Assembly (NCBI GenBank): GCA_947476695.1
Contig: CANJRD010000023.1
Coordinates: 1 to 54,504, forward strand
Length of the DNA: 54,504 nucleotides
From: Rhodospirillaceae bacterium
Lineage (GTDB): Bacteria; Pseudomonadota; Alphaproteobacteria; Rhodospirillales; Rhodospirillaceae
Reading direction: 5' to 3'
The first letter of the stretch is position 1. Every line of letters begins with the position of its first letter. The notes beneath the pieces were generated by a model, which worked only from the letters and a program-made list of their open reading frames with translations, did no database searches and was not told the origin of the DNA. Shown piece after piece: positions 1 through 8,097 of this stretch. Position numbers and translations under genes: made by a program.

Positions 1-1
1 G

Positions 2-70
2 TATCTGGCCGATAACATCCACGCCAATCATCCCCCCAGCATCCTTCCCGGCAAAAGGAAGGGACGCTGA
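2..70 (+). CDS. 3' end of an unidentified gene entering from the left edge
   Basis: An open frame enters at the left edge and ends at TGA 68-70, giving a 22-residue tail finishing in PGKRKGR. A basic tail just ahead of IS21-like end repeats would suit the last codons of a transposition gene, but the peptide is too short to identify and I do not recognise it as IstB. It may be chance. The position is seen; the link to a mobile element is inference. Confidence 0.2.
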   Translation, partial: YLADNIHANHPPSILPGKRKGR

Positions 71-82
71 CACAAAGTCAGA

Positions 83-137
83 GGGGGTCAGAATTGGACG
101 CGAAAATCGCCCCTCAGGGGGTCAAAATTGCACGCGA
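83..137. repeat. Two direct repeats resembling IS21-family terminal repeats
   Basis: A 21-nt unit starting GGGGGTCAGAATTGGACGCG at 83-103 recurs at 117-137 as GGGGGTCAAAATTGCACGCG, with two mismatches. Repeated blocks of the type GGGGGTCAAAATTG followed by G/CACGC are, from memory, typical of multiple terminal repeats in IS21-family elements of proteobacteria. No istA or istB gene is visible here; it would lie to the left. The repeat is seen; the family assignment is from recollection. Confidence 0.45.
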
Positions 138-1183
138 TTTTGCACTCAATTGCGGGGCAATCGACCCAGTAGTCGTTGTAGACGACGTTTTGTAGCCCTG
201 CAGCGTGCACCTCCGTGTCATCGGCTACGCGTCCTATGTGACGAGTAACCGGCTGTCCCAGACAGTTCGCGAATGCCAGTGGTCCGAACCAACCGCCCGT
301 CAGCGGCAATACGATTTCGAGAATGGCGCAGTCCTTTGGGGCGAACATGCTGATTGCTCCGGCTGCACCGATCGGGATGATCAAGGCCAGGGCGTTCGCC
401 AAGCGTTACCTGGTTCTTTCGCCGACAGTCCGTGAAAGTCCACTGGCTCGCCGCCATAGCGGCGGATGGAAGCCAGGACCTCCGGCTGATTGACGATCCG
501 CCGCCACTTTTTGCCGCTGCGGGTCACGAGTAGGACGGGACGCGATTTGTCACGCGACGCTTCAGGATCGAGCGCCGCGCTCCTGACGAGATCGTGCACC
601 TGTTGTACACAGTAAGATGACTACACGTACCGATTTGACTTTCGCGACTGACCGGTCTGACGAAACGGCAGAGAATGTTGCCGCACGCGCCTGAAGTGGG
701 TGGGTGACACGGCATCTATTAAAATTCGCCGCTCCGCGGGCCATCCGGCAAGGTCGAAAAATTCGTAATACCGCGACGGTAACCCCGCGCTCACGCCCAG
801 CGGCAGCCTGTCAGCGCCGAGAACAAGATTTGCAATCGGCAGACGCAACAGGACCTGGAAGATGAAGTGGCCAAAGTTTGGTTGCCGCCGATGTAGATGC
901 ACTCATGGTCGACAAACGGCGCCTCGGGCGGCAGGTCAACGTAAATCTTATCGGCGATCGTCGGCCCCGCAAGAAACTCGCTTCCCAAGTTTTCTGCTGG
1001 ATCGCGCTCTTCGGCCGCAAGACCGCGGTAGATGAAGGCGCGATCGCTTGTGCAGACCATTCCGCTGTGCGGCAGCAAAACGGCATTGGATACCTGACCG
1101 AAGAAGAGCGCCGGGGCGCCGACGAGCTTTTCTAACGTCCCGAAGCAGAGTCTGAAGGCCTCTAGCTGCCCCGGATGCACCAA
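88..1183 (-). pseudogene. Decayed GT61-family (capsule/O-antigen type) glycosyltransferase
   Basis: Three minus-strand frames each carry successive parts of one glycosyltransferase 61-like (DUF563) protein. About 1183-890 reads HSGMVCTSDRAFIYRG and ends near HECIYIGGNQT. About 890-700 continues with FGHFIFQVLLRLPIANLVLG. 599-385 gives RPVLLVTRSGKKWRRIVN. 402-88 gives the family's typical C-terminal part, ANALALIIPIGAAG then MFAPKDCAILEI. At least three frameshifts (near 885, 600-700 and 390-402) separate the pieces, so no intact enzyme can be made. An upstream open frame (1350-1162) may hold more N-terminal sequence but was not recognised. The IS21-like repeats abut the 3' end. Such enzymes transfer sugars in surface polysaccharide synthesis; this copy is judged non-functional. 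Confidence 0.7.
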
Positions 1184-1364
1184 TGCGTAAGGTTCGCCGT
1201 GGGCTTCGCACCAGTCGGTGAGTTAACGCACATGATAAAGCAGGACGCTATCTCGGCCGGCTGGTTCACTGCTTTGTCCGTGAGTGCATACTGAATGGCC
1301 AGCCAATCACACATGCGGGCATGAATGAGGCGGCACCGGACAAGTTCCAACTTCGGGAAGCAAT

Positions 1365-1441
1365 TGGTCGGGGCGACAGGATTTGAACCTGCGACCCTCA
1401 GACCCCCAGTCTGATGCGCTACCAGGCTGCGCTACGCCCCG
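1365..1441 (-). tRNA. tRNA-Pro (anticodon GGG)
   Basis: Reading the minus strand from 1441, a 77-nt cloverleaf begins CGGGGCG and closes with CGCCCCG, an A discriminator and an encoded CCA (complement of 1365-1367). The anticodon arm is TCAGA-CTGGGGG-TCTGA, placing GGG at positions 34-36. The T arm has the normal GTTCAAATC loop. GGG decodes CCC/CCU proline codons. The gene stands alone between the broken glycosyltransferase and the merR gene. The tRNA 3' end faces the mobile-element debris at 1-1200, a common integration arrangement, although no attachment repeat was found. Confidence 0.95.
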
Positions 1442-1535
1442 ACCGAGCCGCGCGAACATCCTGGTAAGCGATTTTCGCGGGCGGCGCGCACTATAGAGTC
1501 GAGCACTGCCCCCCGCAACAGTCTCGCCGCACCAT

Positions 1536-1973
1536 CTAGCGGCCGGCGATAGCGTCCCGCAGATCGTCGCGCAGGGCCGTCAATTCGGCCAGCAGGCGCT
1601 TGGCGTCCTCGCCCCCGAACGTGGGCGTGGGCATGGGTTCCTCAGTATCGGGCGCCCCGGCGCGCGGTTCCCGCAGGACCTTCTGCACGCCGCGGATGGT
1701 CATGCCGTCATCGTACAGCAGCGCGCGGATGCGCTTCAGCAGCGCGACATCCTCCGGCCGGTAGTAGCGGCGGCCACCACCGCGCTTCAAAGGCCGCACC
1801 TGGTTGAATTTGGACTCCCAGAAGCGCAGCACGTGCTGCGGCACGCCCAGGTCCGTGGCCACCTCGCTGATGGTCCGGAATGCCCCTTCAGACTTTTGCG
1901 GCCGGCGCTGATCGAGCGCCGGGTCGCTGAGACCCAAGGGAATCTGTGGCGGGTCGTTGTCCGCGTCGCTCAT
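1536..1973 (-). CDS. MerR-family transcriptional regulator
   Basis: A 145-aa protein with a MerR-type winged helix in its first half. [20 protein letters not shown] is the helix-turn-helix and [19 protein letters not shown] is the wing plus second helix region. The C-terminus is short, acidic/proline-rich and then helical, with no cysteine-rich effector loop, so a metal-sensing role is unlikely. It lies directly downstream of ihfA in the plsX-fabH-ihfA run, a position conserved in many alphaproteobacteria; its target is not known from sequence. It is probably cotranscribed, with only 16 bp between the two coding regions. Family assignment is firm, function open. Confidence 0.88.
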   Translation of the reverse strand: MSDADNDPPQIPLGLSDPALDQRRPQKSEGAFRTISEVATDLGVPQHVLRFWESKFNQVRPLKRGGGRRYYRPEDVALLKRIRALLYDDGMTIRGVQKVLREPRAGAPDTEEPMPTPTFGGEDAKRLLAELTALRDDLRDAIAGR

Positions 1974-1989
1974 GAACTAGGCGCGCGGA

Positions 1990-2343
1990 TCAGGTGCTGG
2001 GGGCGTTTTGCGACGCCCCTGGCGTGCCCGACTGCGCACGCGCCGCCTCGGCATGACCCTGGCGGATACGCGCCTTTAACAGCTGTGACGGCCGGAAAAC
2101 GAGCACCTTGCGCGGAAGAATGGGTACTTCCTCGCCGGTCTTCGGATTGCGACCGATCCGCTGGCCCTTTTGGCGAACGGAAAAACTGCCGAACGAAGAA
2201 ATCTTCACCGGCTCGCCCTTCAAGAGCGCATCGGTGATCTCATTCAGCACCATTTCCAGTAGGTCCGCGGACTCGTTCCGCGACAACCCAACTTCCTGGT
2301 AAATGGCTTCGCTAAGCTGTGCGCGAGTAATGGTTTCAGCCAT
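1990..2343 (-). CDS. ihfA: Integration host factor subunit alpha
   Basis: A 117-aa DNA-bending protein of the HU/IHF family; with IhfB it forms the sequence-specific heterodimer used in recombination, replication and sigma-54 transcription. It opens [20 protein letters not shown] and has the beta-arm motif [20 protein letters not shown], with the conserved proline at the arm tip. The C-terminal tail of roughly 20 residues is longer than in E. coli and Ala/Gly/Ser-rich. The start at 2343 is chosen because AGGGGAG sits 9 nt upstream; an ATG at 2367 lacks comparable support and would add eight unusual residues. It lies downstream of fabH and upstream of merR. Confidence 0.95.
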   Translation of the reverse strand: MAETITRAQLSEAIYQEVGLSRNESADLLEMVLNEITDALLKGEPVKISSFGSFSVRQKGQRIGRNPKTGEEVPILPRKVLVFRPSQLLKARIRQGHAEAARAQSGTPGASQNAPST

Positions 2344-2442
2344 CGCGACGCGCTCCCCTGCAAGCATCGGATGTCAAAACGTTAGCTTGCGCGCCGGGAG
2401 GCGTCAATCCGGTTTTCGTTACGCCTCAATGCTTTACGGGAA

Positions 2443-2463
2443 GACCCTTGTTAAGTAAGGGTC
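2443..2463 (-). promoter_or_regulatory. 7-bp hairpin overlapping the fabH stop codon
   Basis: GACCCTT (2443-2449) and AAGGGTC (2457-2463) form a perfect 7-bp stem with a 7-nt loop. The stem takes in the TGA of fabH (2462-2464), and on the minus strand it is followed by TTCCCG rather than a U-run. A classical intrinsic terminator is therefore unlikely. It could be a weak attenuator or RNA-processing/stability element between fabH and ihfA. Confidence 0.4.
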
Positions 2464-3436
2464 ACATCCGTGCCAGCGCCGAACCCCAGGTAAAGCCACC
2501 ACCCATAGCTTCCATAAGCACCAAATGCCCAGGCTTTATGCGGCCGTCGCTGACGGCGGCATCCAAAGCGAGGGGGATGGAGGCTGCGGAGGTATTGGCG
2601 TGACGGTCGACGGTGACGACGACCTTGGCCGGATCGATGCCAAGTTTCTGGGCCGTGGAATCGAGGATGCGGCGGTTGGCCTGATGCGGCACCAGCCAAT
2701 CCAGATCCTGCGATGTCAGGCTGTTCGCTGCCAAGGCTTCGTTGACGGCTTCGGCCAGGTTCACCACCGCATGGCGGAAGACTTCCTTGCCCTTCATGCG
2801 CACATGGCCGGTGGTCTGGGTGGTCGACGGACCGCCGTCGACCAGCAGCATGTCGTGCTGGCGCCCGTCGGAATGCAGATGCGTCGACAGAATGCCGCGA
2901 TCGCTTCCGGTACCACTGCCCTGCTCCGCCGTGACGACAACGGCGCCGGCGCCGTCGCCAAACAGCACGCAGGTGGTGCGATCGTTCCAATCGAGGATGC
3001 GCGAGAACGTCTCCGCGCCGATCACGAGCGCGGTCTTCGCCTGCCCGGCGCGCACAAAGTTATCGACCGTCGCCAGCGCGTAGACGAAACCGGAACATAC
3101 CGCCTGAATGTCGAACGACGGAACACCGGGGCGTGCGAGGCGCGCTTGCACCTTTGCCGCCGTCGCCGGGAACGTGTTGTCCGGTGTCGCCGTGGCGACA
3201 ACGATGAGATCGAGTTGGCTGCCGTCGATGCCGCCGGCCTTCAACGCGCGCTCGGCTGCTGCGATGGCCAGGTCGGACGTGAATTCACCATCGGCGGCGA
3301 CGTGGCGCTCACGGATGCCCGTGCGCTCCGTGATCCACTCGTCGGTGGTGTCGACCTTGGCCGCCAATTCGGCGTTCGTGACAATACGCGCGGGGAGATA
3401 AGACCCGACGCCGCGGATAACGGTACGAAGGGTCAT
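2462..3436 (-). CDS. fabH: 3-oxoacyl-[acyl-carrier-protein] synthase III (KAS III)
   Basis: A 324-aa thiolase-fold condensing enzyme that starts type II fatty acid synthesis by joining acetyl-CoA to malonyl-ACP in the cytoplasm. The catalytic triad is visible: Cys114 in [14 protein letters not shown], His251 in [12 protein letters not shown] and Asn281 in [14 protein letters not shown]. The N-terminal [15 protein letters not shown] and the glycine-rich C-terminal [14 protein letters not shown] are also family hallmarks, and the length is normal. The start overlaps the plsX stop by 4 nt, implying translational coupling in the rpmF-plsX-fabH operon that links phospholipid and fatty-acid synthesis. 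Confidence 0.97.
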   Translation of the reverse strand: MTLRTVIRGVGSYLPARIVTNAELAAKVDTTDEWITERTGIRERHVAADGEFTSDLAIAAAERALKAGGIDGSQLDLIVVATATPDNTFPATAAKVQARLARPGVPSFDIQAVCSGFVYALATVDNFVRAGQAKTALVIGAETFSRILDWNDRTTCVLFGDGAGAVVVTAEQGSGTGSDRGILSTHLHSDGRQHDMLLVDGGPSTTQTTGHVRMKGKEVFRHAVVNLAEAVNEALAANSLTSQDLDWLVPHQANRRILDSTAQKLGIDPAKVVVTVDRHANTSAASIPLALDAAVSDGRIKPGHLVLMEAMGGGFTWGSALARM

Positions 3437-4488
3437 TCAGATGCGACAGCGGTTACCCGCGTCTCCTCAACCAGCGTCATGCGCGCGAGCTGCTCGGCGA
3501 TCTGCTTGTTAACATCCCGCTCAACCATATCCACCGCAACTCCCACCGCGTTGGCGAAGCCCACCGCATCGGTACCGCCGTGGCTTTTCACGGTCACGCC
3601 GTTGACGCCGAGGAACAGAGCGCCGTTATAGCGGCGCGGATCGGTACGCGCCATGACCTGCATGATGACCGGCTTGGCGAACAGCATGCCGAACTGCGCG
3701 ATCCATGAGGTCTTCACGGCATTGCGCAGGAACTCGGTGTAAAGTTTCGCCGTGCCTTCAGCGGTTTTCAACGCGACGTTACCGGTGAAGCCATCAGTCA
3801 CGACCACGTCCACCGTGCCTTTTGTGATGTCGTCGCCTTCGACGAAACCGTGGAATTCCATGTCGAGCGTCGCATCGCGCAAGCGCGCCGCCGCTTCACG
3901 CAGCGTGTCGGTGCCCTTCAGATCTTCGGATCCAATGTTCAGAAGGCCGACGGTTGGGCGTTCGATACCGAGCATCGCGCGGACGAAGCACTCGCCCATG
4001 ATCGCGAATTCAACCAGGTTGCGCGCATCGCATTGCACATTGGCGCCGAGATCGAGCATCGCGGTTTCGCCCTTGCGGGTGGGAATGATCGAAATGATCG
4101 CCGGGCGATCGATACCAGGCAGCGGGCGCATGATCAGCTTCGACATCGCCATCAGCGCGCCGGTGTTGCCGGCCGACACCACGCCGGAGGCCTCGCCGTT
4201 CTTCACGGCTTCGATGGCCTTCCACATGCTGGTCTGTTTGCCACCGCGCAAAGCCTGACTGGGCTTGGCTTCGGGACTGACGGTCTCGGTCGTATGAATG
4301 ATCGTGCAGCACTTGGCTGCCGTGGCATCGGCCGCGAGCAGCGGCTTCAGTTTGGCTTCATCGCCGAACAACAGGAAGCGCGTGTGTGGATAGCGGACGT
4401 GCGCAAGCGCGACGCCCTTGACCACGATCCCGGGAGCGTGATCGCCCCCCATCGCATCCAAGGCTAAAGTAACGGTGGATGCGCTCAC
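3433..4488 (-). CDS. plsX: Phosphate acyltransferase PlsX
   Basis: PlsX makes acyl-phosphate from acyl-ACP, the acyl donor for PlsY in phospholipid synthesis, and works at the inner face of the membrane. The N-terminus [19 protein letters not shown] is diagnostic, and [14 protein letters not shown] and [18 protein letters not shown] are further conserved blocks. The GTG at 4488 is preferred: GGGGA lies 6 nt upstream and the encoded [16 protein letters not shown] matches the usual start of the family. An ATG at 4542 would add 18 residues before that block. It sits between rpmF and fabH, overlapping fabH. Confidence 0.95.
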   Translation of the reverse strand: MSASTVTLALDAMGGDHAPGIVVKGVALAHVRYPHTRFLLFGDEAKLKPLLAADATAAKCCTIIHTTETVSPEAKPSQALRGGKQTSMWKAIEAVKNGEASGVVSAGNTGALMAMSKLIMRPLPGIDRPAIISIIPTRKGETAMLDLGANVQCDARNLVEFAIMGECFVRAMLGIERPTVGLLNIGSEDLKGTDTLREAAARLRDATLDMEFHGFVEGDDITKGTVDVVVTDGFTGNVALKTAEGTAKLYTEFLRNAVKTSWIAQFGMLFAKPVIMQVMARTDPRRYNGALFLGVNGVTVKSHGGTDAVGFANAVGVAVDMVERDVNKQIAEQLARMTLVEETRVTAVASE

Positions 4489-4613
4489 GATGTTCCCCAC
4501 GACACGGGCTGTTCCCGTCGCACCCAACGCCAGAGCCCGCACGAGCTCAACGACGTCTCCCCCGGCGCATGTTGGAGACGGCTTCCGCCGCTAGCTTACG
4601 CGCGCTCAGGTGC

Positions 4614-4799
4614 TTAGGCGACGGCCTTCGAGGCAACAACTTCACGGCCATCGTAGTGGCCGCAGGACTTGCACACGTGGTGCGGACGCTTGTTCTCGCC
4701 GCAGTTCGGGCATTCCTGATGGCTGTTCAAACCCAGCGCATGATGAGAGCGGCGCATATCGCGGCGCGACTTGGAAACTTTCTTCTTCGGAACAGCCAT
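4614..4799 (-). CDS. rpmF: 50S ribosomal protein L32
   Basis: A 61-aa ribosomal protein with the canonical start [20 protein letters not shown]. The two CxxC pairs in [19 protein letters not shown] form the zinc-ribbon site seen in the Zn-binding form of L32. It heads the plsX-fabH-ihfA gene run, as in many proteobacteria, so fatty-acid genes share its transcription. Upstream, 4800-4981 is noncoding and presumably contains the operon promoter or the intergenic link to the DUF177 gene. Confidence 0.97.
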   Translation of the reverse strand: MAVPKKKVSKSRRDMRRSHHALGLNSHQECPNCGENKRPHHVCKSCGHYDGREVVASKAVA

Positions 4800-4981
4800 G
4801 ACACGTCTTTCCTGGAGGCATCCCCTGCCTTGCGGGCCAGGGGTCGATAAGGGGCGTGTTCATAACGAAAATCCCCACCCGACGCAAGGCACGGGTCTAA
4901 ACCCGGAAAATTGTGGTGTTGGGCCTGCCAGAACTTGGGGTTTAGGGCCTGACGGGGCCTTAACACCGCCTCCGGAAGGCT

Positions 4982-5665
4982 TCAGCGCCCCGATTTACCC
5001 TTGGCAGGGCGGGTTTTGCCGCTTCCCTTGCTGTCGGTTCGGCGCGGGGCCGCTTTGCCCACCTTGAGGCCTGCTAGGGCCGCGAATGGGCCTGTGGCAA
5101 CCTCCTCCCCTTCCTGGTCGCCCAGGGCGGCGGTCTGGAACGAGGCCCCCGGCGCGCGCGGGTAAGGATCGAGGGATAAGGACAGCTGTTCTGTCAGCAC
5201 CTCCCCCAGATCGATCTTGCCGTCGACCAGGAGGTCGGTGATCTCCTCGTTGGGATCGACCCAGCCCTCGTCGACCTCCTCCGGCTCGGGGGCGGCCTTC
5301 TTGGTGCGTTTCTTGAATCGTTGGTCGTCGGCGGCGGGGACTTTCTCGGGGACTCTGGGTGGCTTTGGCGCGGCGATAAAACGGCGGGTGATCTCGTCCT
5401 CGAGCTTGGCCGGCACCGGCGCAAGCGTCACCACGCAGGCCTGCACCAGGCGCGCCGTGAACTTGCCGACGACCTCGAAGGTGCCGTCGAGCGACGGCCT
5501 TACCGAAAGCTGCGCCTTGAGTTCGTCCAGGCTCTCCAGCCCCAGCGCACGCGCCATCGCATCGCGCTCGGCCTCCGTGGGCACGAGATTATAGTCGCGG
5601 CCCTTGGGCGGCAAATTGATCGGGTCGATCGGGTACGAGAATGGGACGGAAACGGGTTCGCTCAT
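4982..5665 (-). CDS. DUF177 (YceD-like) domain protein
   Basis: A protein of about 227 aa related to YceD/DUF177, which is commonly encoded just upstream of rpmF and is linked to 23S rRNA/ribosome biogenesis; the molecular role is unsettled. It has the family core: FTARLVQACVVTLAPVPAKL (the CVVTL strand-cysteine region) and DLLVDGKIDLGEVLTEQLSL. The last 40 residues are Lys/Arg/Gly-rich, suiting RNA contact. The start at 5665 is chosen because AGGTGG lies just upstream and the ATG overlaps the upstream stop (ATGA), indicating coupling. An ATG at 5689 would add eight residues. Confidence 0.85.
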   Translation of the reverse strand: MSEPVSVPFSYPIDPINLPPKGRDYNLVPTEAERDAMARALGLESLDELKAQLSVRPSLDGTFEVVGKFTARLVQACVVTLAPVPAKLEDEITRRFIAAPKPPRVPEKVPAADDQRFKKRTKKAAPEPEEVDEGWVDPNEEITDLLVDGKIDLGEVLTEQLSLSLDPYPRAPGASFQTAALGDQEGEEVATGPFAALAGLKVGKAAPRRTDSKGSGKTRPAKGKSGR

Positions 5666-6234
5666 GAGCCACCTGCAACGACGTCGCAACGCCAGTCGAT
5701 ACCGCCTTTTGCCATCGTGCCGATGTCTTGCGCCTTCAGGTGCGCATCGGCACGCAGGAGATAGTCGGCCATCGCCGGCGCTGCGGAGACTTCCGGATGC
5801 GCGCGATAAAGGTTCTCGCGCAAAGCGGCCTCAAGCACGGCGCGATCTCCGCCAAGGGCCGCGTCGATCCCGCGGTCATAAGCTCCCATGCGGGCGTACC
5901 AAGCCTGCCCCATCTTCTTGATGCGCGGTCCCACGCCCATGTCACCGACGCCCATCTCGCGCAAGGAGCGGTCGAAGTCGGTGAACATCTGGTCGAACAT
6001 CTCCTGCGCGACCACACGTGCGACGTCACCGTCCGGGGCCTCGCGCAGGCGGCGGATCGCCAGCCCGGTGTGGATCACGACCATGTCAAAACGCCCGTCG
6101 ACCGTGTCGGGGACCTGCAACGACCGATAGAACGCCGGGTCGCGCGCCTTTCCTACCGCCTTGAGGTAGAGCGCGCTGGCAGCTTCGCGAATGGGAGCGG
6201 CACCAGGGAAAAACCGGCTGAAAAAGGCAAGCAT
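5662..6234 (-). CDS. Ubiquinol-cytochrome c chaperone (Cbp3/UQCC1 family)
   Basis: A 190-aa protein of the CBP3/UQCC1-like family, which in mitochondria helps cytochrome b synthesis and bc1 complex assembly. Recognisable parts are AASALYLKAVGKARDPAFYR near the N-terminus and VDGRFDMVVIHTGLAIRRLR followed by VAQEMFDQMFTDFDRSLREM. GVGDMGVGPRIKKMGQAWYA is the conserved central motif. It is predicted cytoplasmic, with no signal peptide. The neighbouring DUF177-rpmF block and the divergent bamE gene are the usual alphaproteobacterial setting. Family assignment is good; the exact bacterial function is inferred from the eukaryotic homologue. Confidence 0.88.
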   Translation of the reverse strand: MLAFFSRFFPGAAPIREAASALYLKAVGKARDPAFYRSLQVPDTVDGRFDMVVIHTGLAIRRLREAPDGDVARVVAQEMFDQMFTDFDRSLREMGVGDMGVGPRIKKMGQAWYARMGAYDRGIDAALGGDRAVLEAALRENLYRAHPEVSAAPAMADYLLRADAHLKAQDIGTMAKGGIDWRCDVVAGGS

Positions 6235-6276
6235 GAACAGGTCCGCTATGGGGGGTAGGCTTCCGGCGGAAGGTGA

Positions 6277-6282
6277 TATAAT
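6277..6282 (+). promoter_or_regulatory. TATAAT -10-like element upstream of bamE
   Basis: A perfect TATAAT lies 40 bp before the bamE ATG in the 87-bp divergent gap. I see no good TTGACA-like -35 at 17-bp spacing, so this is only a partial promoter match. Confidence 0.4.
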
Positions 6283-6321
6283 ACGGCTAGGTCAGAAAAC
6301 CAAACCAAGCCCCATCACATC

Positions 6322-6795
6322 ATGTCCGCAGCCGTTTCCGCCTTTTCGCTCCGTAAGCTTGCGCTCGGCCTGGCCGCTGCGCTCGCGCTGGGCGCCTGCG
6401 CCAAGGACATCGATTCGCGCGGGAACCTGCCGACGGCGGACTCCCTCACCCAGCTCGCCCCGGGCGAACAGACCCGCCAGGACGTGCAGGCGCTGCTCGG
6501 GACCCCTGCCACCACGGCCGTGTTCGACAATGAGACTTGGTACTACATCAGCTCGCATACGACGCAGTACGCCTTCTATGCCACGACCGAACTCGATCGC
6601 ACGATCTATGCGGTCAGCTTCGATGACCGCGGCATTCTGAAGGAAGTGAAGAAGTACGACATCCGCGACGGCCACCCGGTGCAGATAGCTGCGCGCGAGA
6701 CGCCGACCAAGGGCCGCGAGTACAGCGTGCTCGAACAGCTGATCGGCAACCTCGGCCGCTTCAGCGGACCGCAACAGGCTCCGGGTCCCAAGTAG
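6322..6795 (+). CDS. bamE: Outer membrane assembly lipoprotein BamE (SmpA/OmlA)
   Basis: A 157-aa lipoprotein of the BAM complex, which inserts beta-barrel proteins into the outer membrane. The signal peptide ends in the lipobox LGAC with the lipidated Cys26. The SmpA/OmlA core follows: QLAPGEQTRQDVQALLGTPA then DNETWYYISSH and the strand DDRGILKEVKKYDI. The length is normal for an alphaproteobacterial BamE. It is divergent from the chaperone gene and followed 13 bp later by the convergent transporter gene. Confidence 0.93.
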   Translation: MSAAVSAFSLRKLALGLAAALALGACAKDIDSRGNLPTADSLTQLAPGEQTRQDVQALLGTPATTAVFDNETWYYISSHTTQYAFYATTELDRTIYAVSFDDRGILKEVKKYDIRDGHPVQIAARETPTKGREYSVLEQLIGNLGRFSGPQQAPGPK

Positions 6796-6808
6796 ACCCC
6801 GGCGTGGC

Positions 6809-8002
6809 CTAAGCCGGCACGACGACCTTTCCCACCATCAGACGGTGCAAGCTGAACGCGACCAAGGCGTTCAGCGCCATCACGGCTGCGAGGCTCGCGG
6901 GACTGTCGTGTGGCAACAAGCCGAGAAGCGAGCCCATGGCCGCGCCGATGATGTAGGGCATGGTCCCCGTCAAGGAGGACGCACTGCCGGCGAGGCTCGC
7001 TTCGCCCGACATCGCCGCCGCCACGCTGTTCGGCGATATAATCCCGAGCACGGCGAGCGTGACGAACAGCGCGGGCCACATCGTCCACGCGCTCGGCCAA
7101 AGCCCCGCCACGGCCAGCATCGCGAGGCCGGCCGCGAGATTGAAGGCCATCGCGACGGCCAGGATTTGGTACAGGCTCCAGCGTCGCAGCAGCATGCGAT
7201 TGACTTGGGAAAGGCCAATCACGCCGGCGGCATTCGCGCCGAACAGCCAGGCGTAAGTCATCGGCGACAGATCGAAGATGCCGATGAACAACTGCGGCGA
7301 GCCGGTGATGTAGACAAACAGGCTTCCGAACGCGAAACCGTTGCCCAGCACGTAGCCCATGAAGCGGCGATTGCCGAGTAAGTGTGCGTAAACGCGCAGC
7401 GCCGCGCCGATACCGCCGGGTCGTCGGCGCGCCGGCGGTAACGTCTCGGGGAGATAGAAGATGGCTCCGCACAAGCAAAGTGCGCCGAAGGCGCCCAGCG
7501 TGACGAAGATCGCCCGCCAGCTCGCGATATCGAGAAAATAGCTCCCCAGCAGCGGCGCCAGGATCGGCCCAACGCCCATGACAAGCATGAGCGTCGACAG
7601 AACGCGGGCCGCCTCCTGCCCGCTGACGAAGTCCCGCACGATCGCGCGCGCGATGATCAGCCCGACGGAACCGCCGAGCCCCTGCAGGAATCGCGATACG
7701 ATCATCGCCGGCAATGTCTGCGCCGTTGCGCAACCGAGCGATGCGGCGACGAACAGCGTGATGCCGATATAAAGCGGGAGTTTGCGCCCTGTGGCGTCGG
7801 AGAGTGGGCCATACAACAGCTGCCCGAGCGCGAGGCCCACCAGATAGCACGACACGGTCATCTGGACGTCGACCGTGGTGACCCCAAAGCTCTCGGCGAG
7901 CGCGGGCAAACCGGGCAGATACATGTCGATGGCCAGCGGACTGAACGCCGTCAGAGCGCCCAGGAACAGGACTAGCGTTCGCGTTACGACCGGCATTGTC
8001 AT
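6809..8002 (-). CDS. Bcr/CflA-family multidrug efflux MFS transporter
   Basis: A 12-helix major facilitator of about 397 aa expected to export drugs by proton antiport at the inner membrane. The first helix carries LTAFSPLAIDMYLPGLPALA, typical of the DHA1 Bcr/CflA group. The loop LYGPLSDATGRKLPLYIGI is the MFS A-motif (G-x3-D-x2-GR-x-K) and FLQGLGGSVGLIIARAIVRD is the antiporter-type region. ATG 8002 is preferred; ATG 7996 is possible, and a start at 8023 would run into the upstream gene's terminator stem. The substrate cannot be read from sequence. Confidence 0.9.
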   Translation of the reverse strand: MTMPVVTRTLVLFLGALTAFSPLAIDMYLPGLPALAESFGVTTVDVQMTVSCYLVGLALGQLLYGPLSDATGRKLPLYIGITLFVAASLGCATAQTLPAMIVSRFLQGLGGSVGLIIARAIVRDFVSGQEAARVLSTLMLVMGVGPILAPLLGSYFLDIASWRAIFVTLGAFGALCLCGAIFYLPETLPPARRRPGGIGAALRVYAHLLGNRRFMGYVLGNGFAFGSLFVYITGSPQLFIGIFDLSPMTYAWLFGANAAGVIGLSQVNRMLLRRWSLYQILAVAMAFNLAAGLAMLAVAGLWPSAWTMWPALFVTLAVLGIISPNSVAAAMSGEASLAGSASSLTGTMPYIIGAAMGSLLGLLPHDSPASLAAVMALNALVAFSLHRLMVGKVVVPA

Positions 8003-8019
8003 CGTTGTACTCAAACGAA

Positions 8020-8047
8020 ACACCCCGGGACTATCGGCCAGGGGTGT
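8020..8047 (-). terminator. Probable intrinsic terminator of the TonB receptor gene
   Basis: ACACCCC (8020-8026) pairs with GGGGTGT (8041-8047). On the minus strand the stem is followed by TTCGTTT, about 50 nt past the receptor stop codon. The U-run is imperfect, so strength is uncertain. Confidence 0.5.
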
Positions 8048-8097
8048 CTTGCTACAGCGGATCGTCCTATCGCGGAAGCGTCTTAGTACCGCCTCAT

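Noticed and set aside
2525-3631. 368-codon plus-strand frame across fabH/plsX
   Set aside because: It is antisense to two conserved enzymes and shows no family motif.
6606-7850. 414-codon minus-strand frame over the MFS transporter
   Set aside because: It is an alternative frame of the transporter gene with no membrane helix pattern.
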